A DNA stretch of 64,000 nucleotides from 13-2-20CM-66-19 sp963760225 (GCA_963760225.1 CAVXCD010000003.1:1674001-1738000), one strand, 5' to 3'. Shown: positions 44,311 to 53,433, numbered from the stretch's first letter. Program-made: numbers and translations. Notes: a model not told the origin generated them from the sequence alone.

Positions 44311-47300
44311 ATGGCGAAAAGTCGCAGCTTACAACAGGCGGTGCGCTTCGCACTGGCTACGGCCACAGCCGCAGCCGGGGTCTCCGCGCTGTACGCCCAG
44401 GAAGCACCGGCGCCGTCGGCCACGGAAGCTGCTCCGGTCGAAGAGGTCGTGGTCACCGGATCGCGCCTGTCGACGCCCAATGAGACCGCGATCAGCCCGG
44501 TCACGACGGTGTCGGCGGTCGACCTGCAGCAGACCGGTCTCACCCGTGTCGAGGACGTGCTCAACAACCTGCCCATGGTATTTGCGGGCACGAACTCGAC
44601 CACCTCCAACGGCGCGGATGGTACCGCCACGGTCGACCTGCGCGGCCTCGGCAACCAGCGCACGCTGACGCTCGTCGATGGTCTGCGTCTTGGGCCGGGC
44701 TCGGCGTTCGGCGGACGCAACTTCTCGGACATCAACCAGATCCCCGCCGCGCTGATCGAGCGCGTCGACATCCTCACGGGCGGCGCGTCCGCGGTCTACG
44801 GCGCGGACGCGGTGGCCGGCGTGGTGAACTTCATCCTCAACACGCACTTCGAGGGCGTCCAGATCAACGGCGGCTACCACTTCAACGAGCACGACAACAG
44901 CAACCAGGCGGGCATCAACCCGCTCGTCGCGGCAGACGATTTCAACGTGCCGTCGGGCCGCGTCGACACCGCGTTTGGCAAGAACGCCTCGATTCTGGTG
45001 GGCTCGAATTTCGCCGACCACAAGGGCAATGCGACCGCCTACGTCACCTATGACAACCAGGGCGCGGCGCTGCAGTCGCAGTTCGACTACGCCGCCTGTT
45101 CGCTCAGTGGCAACAACACCTACGCGCCCACGGCGCTCAACTGTGCAGGCTCCTCGACTTCGGCGAAAAACGGCGCAGGTGGCCGCTTCCTGTTCACCGG
45201 GTACCCCAGCTACGCCACCATTGGCCCGCCGAACGGCTACACCGTTGATGGCGCCCATAATGGCAACTTCCGGCCGTTCATGATCCCCAACGACCTCTAT
45301 AACTACGGTCCGCTCAACTACTACCAGACGCCGAACGAGCGCTGGACCGCCGGCGGCTTCGTCAACTACGACATCAATTCGCACGTGAACGTGTACACGA
45401 GCGTGATGTGGATGAGAAATTCCATGGTGGCCCAGATCGCTCCGAGCGGCGACTTCGGCGATGGGAATTTCGTGGCGTGCGCCGATCCGCTGCTGAACGC
45501 CTCCGAGCAGGCAGTGTTCTGCAGTAAGACGCTGCAGGCGGCGCAGGGTAATCCGGCCGAGACTTTCAACGGCGTCAGCTACCCGGGACTTAACGTTTAC
45601 CCATTGAGACGCAACGTCGAGGGGGGTAACCGCCAGGAATCCTTCATCACCAACTCGGCACGCGAGGTGGCTGGCATAAAGGGCGACTTTGACGATGCGC
45701 AGAGTGCCTGGACGTACAACGTCTACGCCCAGCACAGCACCGTGGACACGCTCTTTCAAAGCCTGAACTTCCTCAGCAACACGGCCGTTGAGCAGTCCCT
45801 GAACTGCCTGCCGGCCACGCCGGGTTCGAAGACCCCGGTCTGCGGCGGACCCACCAACGCGCTGGGTGTCGGCTTCGGACCGGGTGGCTCGTTCATCGGG
45901 CCATCGACCGGTAACACGGGGTTTGCTCCCAACCCCTCAATCGTCGCCTGGAATATCTGGGCGCCGAACGGCGTGACGCAAGCCGCGATCAACAGCATTT
46001 CGATTCCGGAGCAGGCGCAGGGTACGGTTACCGAGTACGTGGCGAACGGCTCGGTCACTGGCGACATCGGCAAGTACGGCGCGAAGACCCCGTGGGCCGA
46101 CCAGGGCCTGCAACTGAACGTCGGCGCTGAATGGCGCGAAGATTCCTCGAGTTACCTGCCGGACTACGTCTCCGAGCAGGGACTTGCGGCCGGTGGCGGC
46201 GGCGCGACCCCGCCGGTCGCGGGTGCCTTTACCGTGAAGGAAGCCTTCACCGAGATGCGTCTGCCGCTCGCCCAGCACCAGGCTTTCGCGGAGGATCTTT
46301 CGGTGGAAGCCGGCTATCGCTATTCGAAGTACAGCGAGGGCTTCGACACCAACACCTACAAGTTCGGTGTCGACTGGGCTCCGCTGCGCGACATTCGCTT
46401 CCGCGGCAGCTACCAGCGTGCCGTGCGTGCGCCGAACATCGGCGAGCTGTACACGCCCTCGGCTGTCGGTCTGGATGGGTCGTTGGACCCGTGCGCCGTG
46501 CCGCTGAAGCCCGGGTCCACGACCGTGCTGGCGAACGGTGTTACCTTGGCGCAATGCAAGCTCACGGGCGTCACGCCCGGACAGTTCGGCAACATCTTGC
46601 CGAACACCGACTTCCAGTACAACGGACTGGACGGCGGCAATCCGAACCTGCAGCCCGAAAAAGCCAATACCTATTCGTTCGGCTTCGTGTTCACCCCGCG
46701 CGCGCTGCCGAGCCTGAACGCGTCGATCGATTACTACAATATCAAGGTCGCCGACGCGATTGACGCGATCACCGAGAACGTCATTCTGTCAGGCTGCATC
46801 AACAGCAACGGTAACCTCGCTCAGCAGAACTTCTTCTGCGACAAGATACACCGCTCCAGCAATGGCTCGCTGTGGGAATCCCAGAGCGGGTACGTCGTGG
46901 ATCCCGATGAGAACCAAGGGGCGATCAGAACCCAAGGCATCGACGCGAAGGTCAGCTATCGCCAGGCGCTGGCGACCTTCGGCTCGGCGCTGCTCTCGCT
47001 CGAGGGCACACGCACCATCTTGCTGGAGACGCAGCCGGTGGAGCAATTCGGCTTGTCGTATAACTGCACCGGCTACTACGGCGCGACCTGCGGCGGCTCG
47101 AACTCGAAATGGCGTCACGTGTTCAACGGCACCTGGTCGACACCCTGGGACGGGCTCGACCTCAACCTGCGGTGGCGTTACTACGGACCACAGAACTCCG
47201 AGCTGGCAAGCGGCAATCCATTGCTGAACGGCGACGGCATCCTGCCGTTTCCGGGAACGGAGCACATTCCCGCCTACAGCTACTTCGATCTGACGGGGAC

Positions 47301-47493
47301 CTTCAACGTCTACAAGAACGTGAGACTGGAGCTGGGCGTCAACAACATCACCGACAAGGTTCCGCCGCTGGTCGTCGGGGCCGACTGCTCGACCAGCAGC
47401 CCCGCCGGCGCCAACTGTAACGGCAATACGTTCCCTGGAGTCTACGACGCGATGGGACGCTATCTGTTCGCCACCATCACGGCACAGTTCTAA
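44311..47493 (+). CDS. TonB-dependent outer-membrane receptor
   Basis: 1060 residues from ATG 44311 (AGAGGG upstream); a longer start at 44221 lacks a signal peptide at its N-terminus. Signal peptide to about residue 31 (FALATATAAAGVSALYAQ), TonB box EEVVVTGSR, plug domain to about 190 with RGLGNQRTLTLVDGLRLGPG and GGASAVYGADAVAGVVNF, then a 22-strand barrel ending GVYDAMGRYLFATITAQF with terminal Phe. Two barrel hallmarks GSYQRAVRAPNIGELYTP and NPNLQPEKANTYSFGF identify the large catecholate/Oar-like carbohydrate- or peptide-linked subfamily. Ligand unknown. Confidence 0.95.
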   Translation: MAKSRSLQQAVRFALATATAAAGVSALYAQEAPAPSATEAAPVEEVVVTGSRLSTPNETAISPVTTVSAVDLQQTGLTRVEDVLNNLPMVFAGTNSTTSNGADGTATVDLRGLGNQRTLTLVDGLRLGPGSAFGGRNFSDINQIPAALIERVDILTGGASAVYGADAVAGVVNFILNTHFEGVQINGGYHFNEHDNSNQAGINPLVAADDFNVPSGRVDTAFGKNASILVGSNFADHKGNATAYVTYDNQGAALQSQFDYAACSLSGNNTYAPTALNCAGSSTSAKNGAGGRFLFTGYPSYATIGPPNGYTVDGAHNGNFRPFMIPNDLYNYGPLNYYQTPNERWTAGGFVNYDINSHVNVYTSVMWMRNSMVAQIAPSGDFGDGNFVACADPLLNASEQAVFCSKTLQAAQGNPAETFNGVSYPGLNVYPLRRNVEGGNRQESFITNSAREVAGIKGDFDDAQSAWTYNVYAQHSTVDTLFQSLNFLSNTAVEQSLNCLPATPGSKTPVCGGPTNALGVGFGPGGSFIGPSTGNTGFAPNPSIVAWNIWAPNGVTQAAINSISIPEQAQGTVTEYVANGSVTGDIGKYGAKTPWADQGLQLNVGAEWREDSSSYLPDYVSEQGLAAGGGGATPPVAGAFTVKEAFTEMRLPLAQHQAFAEDLSVEAGYRYSKYSEGFDTNTYKFGVDWAPLRDIRFRGSYQRAVRAPNIGELYTPSAVGLDGSLDPCAVPLKPGSTTVLANGVTLAQCKLTGVTPGQFGNILPNTDFQYNGLDGGNPNLQPEKANTYSFGFVFTPRALPSLNASIDYYNIKVADAIDAITENVILSGCINSNGNLAQQNFFCDKIHRSSNGSLWESQSGYVVDPDENQGAIRTQGIDAKVSYRQALATFGSALLSLEGTRTILLETQPVEQFGLSYNCTGYYGATCGGSNSKWRHVFNGTWSTPWDGLDLNLRWRYYGPQNSELASGNPLLNGDGILPFPGTEHIPAYSYFDLTGTFNVYKNVRLELGVNNITDKVPPLVVGADCSTSSPAGANCNGNTFPGVYDAMGRYLFATITAQF

Positions 47494-47521
47494 AAGGACG
47501 GGAGTCTGTTGAAACTGGAGG

Positions 47522-47551
47522 CGGCGGGCCGCAAAGCCCGTCGTTCTCCTT
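47522..47551 (+). terminator. Rho-independent terminator after the TonB receptor
   Basis: CGGCGGGC-CGCAAA-GCCCGTCG (one G-T pair) followed by TTCTCCTT. The next gene begins 26 bp further on, so read-through or a separate promoter is needed for it. Confidence 0.7.
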
Positions 47552-47576
47552 GCGCGGAGCGCTACCGACGGTGCGA

Positions 47577-48503
47577 ATGAATGCTCTCGGAACCGAGCCG
47601 CCGGGGGACTCCCAGCAGCGAGCGAGCACAACCTTGCATCAGCCTTACGCGGGCTATTACATCAATCTCGAGCGCAGTGCCGGCCGGCGCGCGAGTCTCG
47701 AAGGACAACTGCGGGCACTTGGTCTCGAGCGCGGCTACTCGCGTTTTGCTGCGGTAGAGGGACGAGATACGGCCGCAGTCCCCGGATCGATCACGAGTGG
47801 CGAGTACGGCTGCTTCGCCTCCCACGCGCAGCTGCTGAGTGCTGCCGCTGCTGGCACGCGGCACGTGCACGTGCTCGAAGATGACGTGCTGCTGTCGCCT
47901 GAGCTGCTTCTGGTAATGCGCAGCCTCCTCAGTCGTGGCGTTCTCGATGGCTTCGACCTGATATTCACTGACACTTTCGTTCCGCTCGACCCGGCGCACA
48001 TTCGGTCTTACGAACAGGCATATCGACGCCGCAAACCGCCCGGTCCCCAGGAAGCTTTCCTGCCGGAGGTGTCACTGATCGATCTCAAGGGAGTCTATTG
48101 GGCTTGTACGAGCTCGTACGTGGCGGCGCAACGATCGCTCAAGCGCATCGCGGCACTGCTCAACGACGCGCTACGGGCCGGACCCAGTGAGCCGGTCGAT
48201 CTCTATCTTCGCCGTCTCATCAACAACGGGGAGCTGAAGGCAGCGGTTTGCCTGCCGTTCGTGACGTCCATCGACCTCGCGCTTGACCTTGACACCACGA
48301 TCAGTCGCGGCGTAGTCGGCCCCGACCTCAGCCGGTTGGCGTGTAACATCGTGCGCCATAGCTACTTTGTTCGCCCCGATATGGACGCTATCCGACGCAT
48401 AACTGAACAGTTCTTCCCCGTGGGCGTGAGAACTGTCCGGGGCGAGACTATCGCCCGGATGTTGGACTTTGCGGTGTTCGGGGAGTACCGGACGTCGTTT
48501 TGA
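47577..48503 (+). CDS. Glycosyltransferase family 25 (LPS/lysyl-glycan type)
   Basis: 308 residues from ATG 47577 (GTG 47571 or TTG 47550 alternatives). GT25 motifs: AGYYINLERSAGRRASL at the N-terminus, FAAVEGRD, SGEYGCFASHAQLL and the metal-binding HVHVLEDDVLLSPELL (about residue 95). C-terminal RRLINNGELKAAVCLPFV. GT25 enzymes transfer galactose or related sugars onto LPS or proteins. Directly behind the TonB receptor, so co-function in surface modification is plausible. Confidence 0.87.
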   Translation: MNALGTEPPGDSQQRASTTLHQPYAGYYINLERSAGRRASLEGQLRALGLERGYSRFAAVEGRDTAAVPGSITSGEYGCFASHAQLLSAAAAGTRHVHVLEDDVLLSPELLLVMRSLLSRGVLDGFDLIFTDTFVPLDPAHIRSYEQAYRRRKPPGPQEAFLPEVSLIDLKGVYWACTSSYVAAQRSLKRIAALLNDALRAGPSEPVDLYLRRLINNGELKAAVCLPFVTSIDLALDLDTTISRGVVGPDLSRLACNIVRHSYFVRPDMDAIRRITEQFFPVGVRTVRGETIARMLDFAVFGEYRTSF

Positions 48504-48515
48504 AAGAGCGCTGGG

Positions 48516-49064
48516 TCACCGGTCCTGGAGCTCCCGAGGGGCCAGGCGCAGCGCGCCCTTGTCCCGTGAGCGCCCCTGGGTCAGCGGTAACACCCGTAGT
48601 ATCTCGTCACGGTACCGTGGATCGGAACGCAGCACTGACCCCGAGAGCATCGTAAAGGTGTAGATGCGCCGACCCATGCGCTGCGCGTAGTCGATCGACC
48701 GAATATTGATGATCAGGCAGCGCCCGATGCGGATAAAGCCGTCCTCGGCGAGCACGGTCGCCAGGCGCTTGATGGAATCCCGACTGATGTATTCGGCACC
48801 CCGGCAGCGAAATTTGACGTAGTTGCCCTGCGACTCGATCCAATCGACTTTCTCAGCCTTGAGCACGTAGAGACGATGTTCCCGCTCACCCACCACCACC
48901 CCAAGCGAGGCTTCCGCCGCCTGGGGTGCCTGTTCGGCGTTGCGGCTGTCGAGGGAGGCTTGCACGTCAGCTTGCATAACGGGTGATCGATAGTCTTGCC
49001 GGGCATGACTCGTTGAGTCGGCTCCGCGTGTGTCATCGCTCGGCCGTCTGGAGACTACAGTCAC
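48516..49064 (-). CDS. LytTR-domain transcriptional regulator without receiver domain
   Basis: About 182 residues from GTG 49064 (ATG 48977 is an alternative). The C-terminal ~100 residues are a LytTR DNA-binding domain: RLYVLKAEKVDWIESQGNYVKF, EYISRDSIKRLATVLAEDGFIRIGRCLIINIRSIDYAQ, and IYTFTMLSGSVLRSDPRYRDEI. The N-terminal part is short, polar and lacks a receiver, so it is not a typical response regulator. Convergent with the GT25 gene. Confidence 0.9.
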   Translation of the reverse strand: MTVVSRRPSDDTRGADSTSHARQDYRSPVMQADVQASLDSRNAEQAPQAAEASLGVVVGEREHRLYVLKAEKVDWIESQGNYVKFRCRGAEYISRDSIKRLATVLAEDGFIRIGRCLIINIRSIDYAQRMGRRIYTFTMLSGSVLRSDPRYRDEILRVLPLTQGRSRDKGALRLAPRELQDR

Positions 49065-49150
49065 GACATCTCTCGCCTAACAAACTCATTGCGCGCCGCC
49101 GATTACGGATTCGCCCGCACCGTTGTTGCAGTTAAAACGCAGTGGGCTGC

Positions 49151-49624
49151 TTACTTCTGCCCCTCCGCTGCAGTTGGATAGCCTTGCCCACCGAAGTAGC
49201 ACTCGACGGCCTGCACCTGATCACCTTTGAACCGCAGATACTCCACGTTTCGGAACGTCTTATCGTTCGTGGTGTGACAGAGGTACATCACAAACGCCTG
49301 GTTGGTCGTTGCAACTACGTGTTCCAGGTCAAACCGCCCGATATGAGCAATCTGTGTGTCCCAGCATCCTTTTTTGAAAGCGCTTTTACTGATGCGGGCG
49401 TCAAGTGGGCTGCTGAAGGTGAAGTCGTCCGTCAACAAGAGGTTAAACGCGGGCCAGTCCTTTATCTCCCAGCCCTTATAGTATTTCCGGACAAGCGCGT
49501 CGTTTTTCGGGCTCAGCCCGGCCTCTGCGCGCGCACTGGCAATCTCCGGAATGGTTACTGCAGCAGCCAGTGCGCAGGCACCCGCTTCGAGCAGTATCCG
49601 GCGCGACATTGCTGTCGTTCTCAT
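49151..49624 (-). CDS. Exported NTF2-like (SnoaL-type) protein
   Basis: 157 residues from ATG 49624 with a perfect AAGGAG 8 bp upstream. The N-terminus MRTTAMSRRILLEAGACALA has a Tat-like SRRILLE motif and signal cleavage after IASARA. The mature ~125 residues have the NTF2 cone plan: DALVRKYYKGWEIKDWPAFNLLLTDDFTFSSPLD, then VVATTNQAFVMYLCHTTNDK and VEYLRFKGDQVQAVECYFGG. Usually a small-molecule binding or isomerase-like protein. Follows the TetR gene by 16 bp, so likely its target. Confidence 0.82.
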   Translation of the reverse strand: MRTTAMSRRILLEAGACALAAAVTIPEIASARAEAGLSPKNDALVRKYYKGWEIKDWPAFNLLLTDDFTFSSPLDARISKSAFKKGCWDTQIAHIGRFDLEHVVATTNQAFVMYLCHTTNDKTFRNVEYLRFKGDQVQAVECYFGGQGYPTAAEGQK

Positions 49625-49640
49625 GACTGATTTCTCCTTT

Positions 49641-50426
49641 TTATAGCCCGGCGTTGGAGTTGATGGTGTCAATGTCCCGTCCGACGGACAGCGGCGCGAT
49701 CGTCGTGGTGCTCCTGAGCCTCGCCAGGCAGGTTCGCGTCCTTGAAGCAGCCGGTGTAGCTGACCCGTGCAAAGCCTGCGCCCCGGTAAGACGTCGATTC
49801 CGGTGGGTAGCGGCCTTGAACAATAATTCGATATAGCGGCGCAGATGATCGACGCTGGCCGCAGCGACCTCGGGTCCGCCTTTGGCTTTTGCGAGGATGA
49901 AAGCACCCTGGAGAACCGCCTGGGTGTGGAGCGCCACACTCCGCGCCGACCATTTTGCACGAACGCCGTAAAGCTTCATCGCCTCGGCGACGTCGGCCTC
50001 CACCATGGCCGCGTGGCCGCTGATGGACGCGTCGCACGCCTCGCGTATCTCGGCGTGGGTTCCATATACCTCTTGCACCATGGTGCCGACGAGACAGCTG
50101 AACTCGGCAACATCCCCTGTGATGAGCGCCTTGCGGAAGTCGAGATAGCCGAGGACTCGATCTAACGGGTCGCGGTGCTGGCGGTAGGGCGCTGTCTGAA
50201 AGAGGGCCGTTGAGACCTCCGACCAGCGATGAGCCGCGGCCACCGCGAGCGCGTCTTTGCTCTGGAAGTGATGGAAGAACGCGCCCTTGGTCACTCCCGC
50301 CTTCGCGCACAGCTCGTCGACCGTAGTGGCCGAGTAGCCTTTCTCGCGGATGAGCACGAACGCTGCGTCCAACAGCTTCTCACGGGCCCCACGTTTGGAC
50401 CGCTTCGCCTGATTCCTCTCTCTCAC
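49641..50426 (-). CDS. TetR-family transcriptional repressor
   Basis: 261 residues from GTG 50426. HTH at about 16-60: AREKLLDAAFVLIREKGYSATTVDELCAKAGVTKGAFFHHFQSKDALAVAAA. The ligand domain continues to about residue 205 (GAFILAKAKGGPEVAAASVDHLRRYIELLF), as in a well-populated family of ~200-residue regulators. The remaining ~55 residues are Arg/Ser/Thr-rich and unlike the family, possibly due to a late frame change. A 20-bp inverted repeat lies just upstream of the start. Confidence 0.92.
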   Translation of the reverse strand: MRERNQAKRSKRGAREKLLDAAFVLIREKGYSATTVDELCAKAGVTKGAFFHHFQSKDALAVAAAHRWSEVSTALFQTAPYRQHRDPLDRVLGYLDFRKALITGDVAEFSCLVGTMVQEVYGTHAEIREACDASISGHAAMVEADVAEAMKLYGVRAKWSARSVALHTQAVLQGAFILAKAKGGPEVAAASVDHLRRYIELLFKAATHRNRRLTGAQALHGSATPAASRTRTCLARLRSTTTIAPLSVGRDIDTINSNAGL

Positions 50427-50434
50427 CCCAATAA

Positions 50435-50454
50435 CATACCGACTGGTCGGTATG
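50435..50454. promoter_or_regulatory. TetR operator
   Basis: CATACCGAC-TG-GTCGGTATG: 9-bp perfect inverted arms with a 2-bp centre, 9 bp upstream of the TetR start, the classical TetR-type ACCGACNNGTCGGT operator. Predicts autorepression and control of the NTF2-like gene. Confidence 0.85.
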
Positions 50455-50509
50455 ACGTCAATAGGCCCGTCGGAGGTGCGGTCCAGAGGAGAGGGCTGCG
50501 AGCAGATAC

Positions 50510-51258
50510 TTACTGCGCATCGATGCGAAACAGTACCTGTAGCGGATAACCCGCGGCACCTTCGAAAAACGCACGGTCCAGAGCCAGATGCTCCTCGGTT
50601 ACCTTCAGTTCAATGATTTTGGGGAGTGTTTGGAACCCGGCGGCGGCCAAGGCATTGAAATAGTCGGCAAAGGTCTTGTGCATATAACTCACCGGAACGG
50701 CCTTGCTGTCCCGTCTCCAGATGTACCCTTCAAGAACAATCACGCCGGCAAAGTAGTCTCGTCCCTTTGAGTCGAAGTAAACGGGCTTCTGCTGTGGGCG
50801 GATATAGGGCAGGAATGGGTGCGGGACGGTAAAATGAAACGTCCGCCCGGAGCGAGGCGCGAACGGACTGTCCGGAATACCTCGGTCATTTCAGCACAGC
50901 TCAAATAGCTGACCATAAACCGGTCGAATCGTTCCCGCGGAAATTCCCGAAAGTTCGTGGCATTGCCGCTTTTGAAGGTCATCGGGCACGGTGCAACGCT
51001 CGCGGCAGCCTGTTGTGCACGAGCGACCATCTCGCTGGAGATATCGATGCCGAATACCGACTGAGCGCCTGCCTGCGCCACCAGACGGGCGACGTATCCT
51101 TCTCCGCAGCCCAGATCCAGCACATGTTTGCCTGTCACGGGCGCAAGCTCCTGCAGAACGAGCGGTCTGGCCGTGAAGTCCGAGAGGATCATGGGCTCCT
51201 GGCGGGCCCACTGGTGCGCGTTCTGATCGAACATTCCAGCGAAAGAATCGATCTGCAT
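50510..51258 (-). pseudogene. Class I SAM-dependent methyltransferase, one-base frameshift
   Basis: Two minus-strand frames join into one enzyme of about 249 residues. The first (ATG 51258) has the SAM site HVLDLGCGEGYVARLVAQAGAQSVFGIDISSEM and continues to LAPGGRFI. The second resumes with FTVPHPFLPYIRPQQ, then KGRDYFAGVIVLEGYIWRRDSKAVPVSYMHKTF and the C-terminus. The break is at the AAAA run 50831-50834 (TTTT on the coding strand): one more base restores the frame. Either a homopolymer sequencing error or recent inactivation. Small-molecule target unknown. Confidence 0.85.
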
Positions 51259-51609
51259 GACACTGGTTCCTAAACAACAACGTAACCGGAATTGCTGCGT
51301 ACCGCGCTGTACTTACTAATCGCGTCGACTGCTACACCTGGCGTTAACGCGCTGCGTCGTGGCACTGCCCGTTATTTGCCGCTGGTCGGATCATTGCACA
51401 GCCAGACCTGCCATAGGCTGGTTGTTCCAGAGCAGCAGTCGTCTTGCATGTCCCGCGTTTGGCTTCAGTCGACCATCGATCGCCTCTCCGTGCTCTTCCG
51501 TACAGACGTGGCAGGCCACTCTCCGGTAAACCACCTGGGTTGGGAGATTGCCAACGGTTCACTACAGCATGTCGGCCATTTTGCTGACATGGGTTATCAG
51601 GAGCATGGT
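51259..51609. other. Divergent intergenic region
   Basis: 350 bp between the methyltransferase and CsbD starts. The CsbD frame is open back to 51292 but the translation is not protein-like. Contains an imperfect inverted repeat near 51570-51595 (ATGTCGGCCATTTTGCTGACAT, arms ATGTC.GC / GC.GACAT) just upstream of the CsbD ribosome site. Confidence 0.4.
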
Positions 51610-51804
51610 ATGGACGTAAACAAAGACCAAATTAAGGGCCGGACCAAGGAAGTGGAAGGCAAGATCAATGAGGTCGTCGGAAAAGTCGTGGGCGATAAGA
51701 AACTGGAAGTAAAGGGCAAGGTTCAGCAAATCGGCGGCGAAGCCCAAGCAAAGTTGGGAGACGTCAGGAAAGACCTGAAAGACTCCTTTGAGAAGGGCGC
51801 GTGA
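51610..51804 (+). CDS. CsbD-family stress protein
   Basis: 64 residues from ATG 51610 with AGGAG upstream. MDVNKDQIKGRTKEVEGKIN, VVGDKKLEVKGKVQQIGGEAQAKLGDVRKDL: the CsbD repeat of charged amphipathic helices. Typically induced by general stress; function unknown. Base composition is less GC-rich than neighbours. Confidence 0.95.
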   Translation: MDVNKDQIKGRTKEVEGKINEVVGKVVGDKKLEVKGKVQQIGGEAQAKLGDVRKDLKDSFEKGA

Positions 51805-51843
51805 TTACTTAAACCGAGCGGCTTTAGCGCAGCCAGCTTCCCC

Positions 51844-52470
51844 TCAGCGCGTCCCGTTCAAGGTTTCCTTCGCGCCGGCGAGCAACCTGGTCACGAGAAC
51901 TTCAGGTTGCTGCAGCGCCGCGCCGCGGTCTGGTTGAAGGTTGCCCGCTTGGCTGAGCGTAAGTCCCTCGGTGAGTCGGTCGCGTGCACGGCTCAAGAGC
52001 AGCTCTGCAACCGCCTTGCGGGCTTCGGATTTGGTGGTTCCGTGCGGGAATTCGAACACCTCCATCGCATCGAAGGCGTTTCTTATCCGCACAGGCGCAC
52101 CCTGCGGCTCGGCAGGTCCGGCCGGAGCCACAGCGGCGAGACGCACGTCGCTGATGACCGCCGGCGCCCGCGCTGGCGCCGGCGGGTGCCGAACCGACGC
52201 CGGCCACAGGAACGCCACCGCAATACCCAGAACTGCCGCAGCCGAGGTCACGTTACAAATGAAGTCGATGCGCGCCGTGCGCCTGTAGGGAAAGTTCTCG
52301 TACTCAGGCACGGGACGCGCCGTTGACTGGGCCGCTTCGGCCGCCCGGGAGAGCGCTAGCTCGTGCTCGACCGGCAGCTCCAGTTCAATCGTGTCGTCGC
52401 GTGAATCGTGAGCCGATCCTGCGGTCGTCGATCCGTCAGATTCCTGGATCATCGTGACTCTCTTGTCCAT
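51844..52470 (-). CDS. Hypothetical single-pass membrane protein
   Basis: 208 residues from ATG 52470 (ATG 52452 alternative). Acidic N-terminal ~60 residues, one membrane helix at about 69-88 (FICNVTSAAAVLGIAVAFLWPA), then a periplasmic Ala/Pro-rich region with FEFPHGTTKSEARKAVAELLLSRARDRL. N-in topology with an anti-sigma-like layout, but no anti-sigma motif is visible. No named family. Confidence 0.7.
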   Translation of the reverse strand: MDKRVTMIQESDGSTTAGSAHDSRDDTIELELPVEHELALSRAAEAAQSTARPVPEYENFPYRRTARIDFICNVTSAAAVLGIAVAFLWPASVRHPPAPARAPAVISDVRLAAVAPAGPAEPQGAPVRIRNAFDAMEVFEFPHGTTKSEARKAVAELLLSRARDRLTEGLTLSQAGNLQPDRGAALQQPEVLVTRLLAGAKETLNGTR

Positions 52471-52655
52471 CCGTGAGCGACCACACTCGTAGCGCGTCCT
52501 GCGATACGTGCTGTACCGTGATGGTACCCCAGTTCTCGTCGTGGATTTCTATGCCGTTGACGGTTGCGCGTCGCGGTGGCGCGACGTTTAGACTGACGAC
52601 TGGGCGATCATAGGTTGCCAGGAAGCGCGCGCTGTACGGTAACGCACATGAGTCA
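52436..52655 (-). pseudogene. Protein-like frame without a start codon
   Basis: A minus-strand frame from about 52655 to TGA 52436 reads GDSCALPYSARFLATYDRPVV, SLNVAPPRRATVNGIEIHDE, NWGTITVQHVSQDALRVWSL, which looks like real protein, but no ATG, GTG or TTG precedes it in frame and further upstream the translation turns Arg-rich. It overlaps the start of the downstream membrane-protein gene (stop inside ATGATCCAGGAATCTGA). Could be the end of a broken gene or use a rare start. Confidence 0.3.
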
Positions 52656-52859
52656 CCCGGGCCGGGTTTACCATAACGCGAGCCATGCTCGCGCAGCTCC
52701 CGAGTGCGGTGTCTGAGAGTTCCGGTTCTGCCATCCCCACGGAGAGTCGTTCCCCGCCTTACTGAATGTGCAAAGGACGTACGTCGTCGGATGGATGTAT
52801 GTGCGGCTGCCGGCTACTAGAGTGCGCTGCCGGAAATGACTCGAGGACGCTGGTAGTTT

Positions 52860-52955
52860 ATGGAGTTCCTGCTGTTTGATATCGGTGCCACGTTTGTTCT
52901 GCTGCTCGGTTACTTCGTGACCGTCGTATGGCATGACGTTGCGCGTTCCGAATAG
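52860..52955 (+). CDS. Possible 31-residue membrane peptide
   Basis: ATG 52860 to TAG 52955, MEFLLFDIGATFVLLLGYFV then TVVWHDVARSE: one hydrophobic helix with an acidic N-terminus and charged end. GAGGA lies 13 bp upstream. Gene-size evidence only. Confidence 0.4.
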   Translation: MEFLLFDIGATFVLLLGYFVTVVWHDVARSE

Positions 52956-53433
52956 TGTCCGATCGGGTGCTGGCGCTGTGGCATTAAAGGCCCGTGAGCG
53001 GATTGTCGAGTTCAGGTGCGAACCTGACCCATTAGCCAGCTAGTCAGCGCCTTTGCACTGCGGGTCCGTGCGTCTTGCGCACGAGCGCCCAAAACTCCGG
53101 CACCCCCGGCTTCGGCGCACCGATCAGCCGGAAGGGATGAACCTCCCGGACGTGCTCGGCTGACCAGTTTCCGCGTTGTCCCGCATGCCGAGAAAGATGC
53201 AGGGACGGCGGCCTTCGTACAGGCACGGATCGCCCGCTTCGGGGATTTCATCCCCGAGGTCTCGCGCACGCGCATCGGTTGCCAGCCGTGACTCGGTACT
53301 CGGCCAGTTACCCAGTGAGGGTGCCTTAGCACCGTTGGCGCACCGGCACCGTACGGCCCTAGGTGCGGTAGCGCTCCGACGGCGCCGATCTTTCGGGTGT
53401 TTAATGTAGCCCTGTGAGTTTACGGAGAATCAC
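52956..53433. other. Gap without a convincing gene
   Basis: About 480 bp; the frames seen on either strand are Arg/Pro/Ser-rich and lack ribosome sites. Nothing else recognisable. Confidence 0.4.

Noticed and set aside
53012..53409. Open frames on both strands in the 53-kb gap
   Set aside because: Arg/Ser/Pro-rich translations, no ribosome sites, no matching family.
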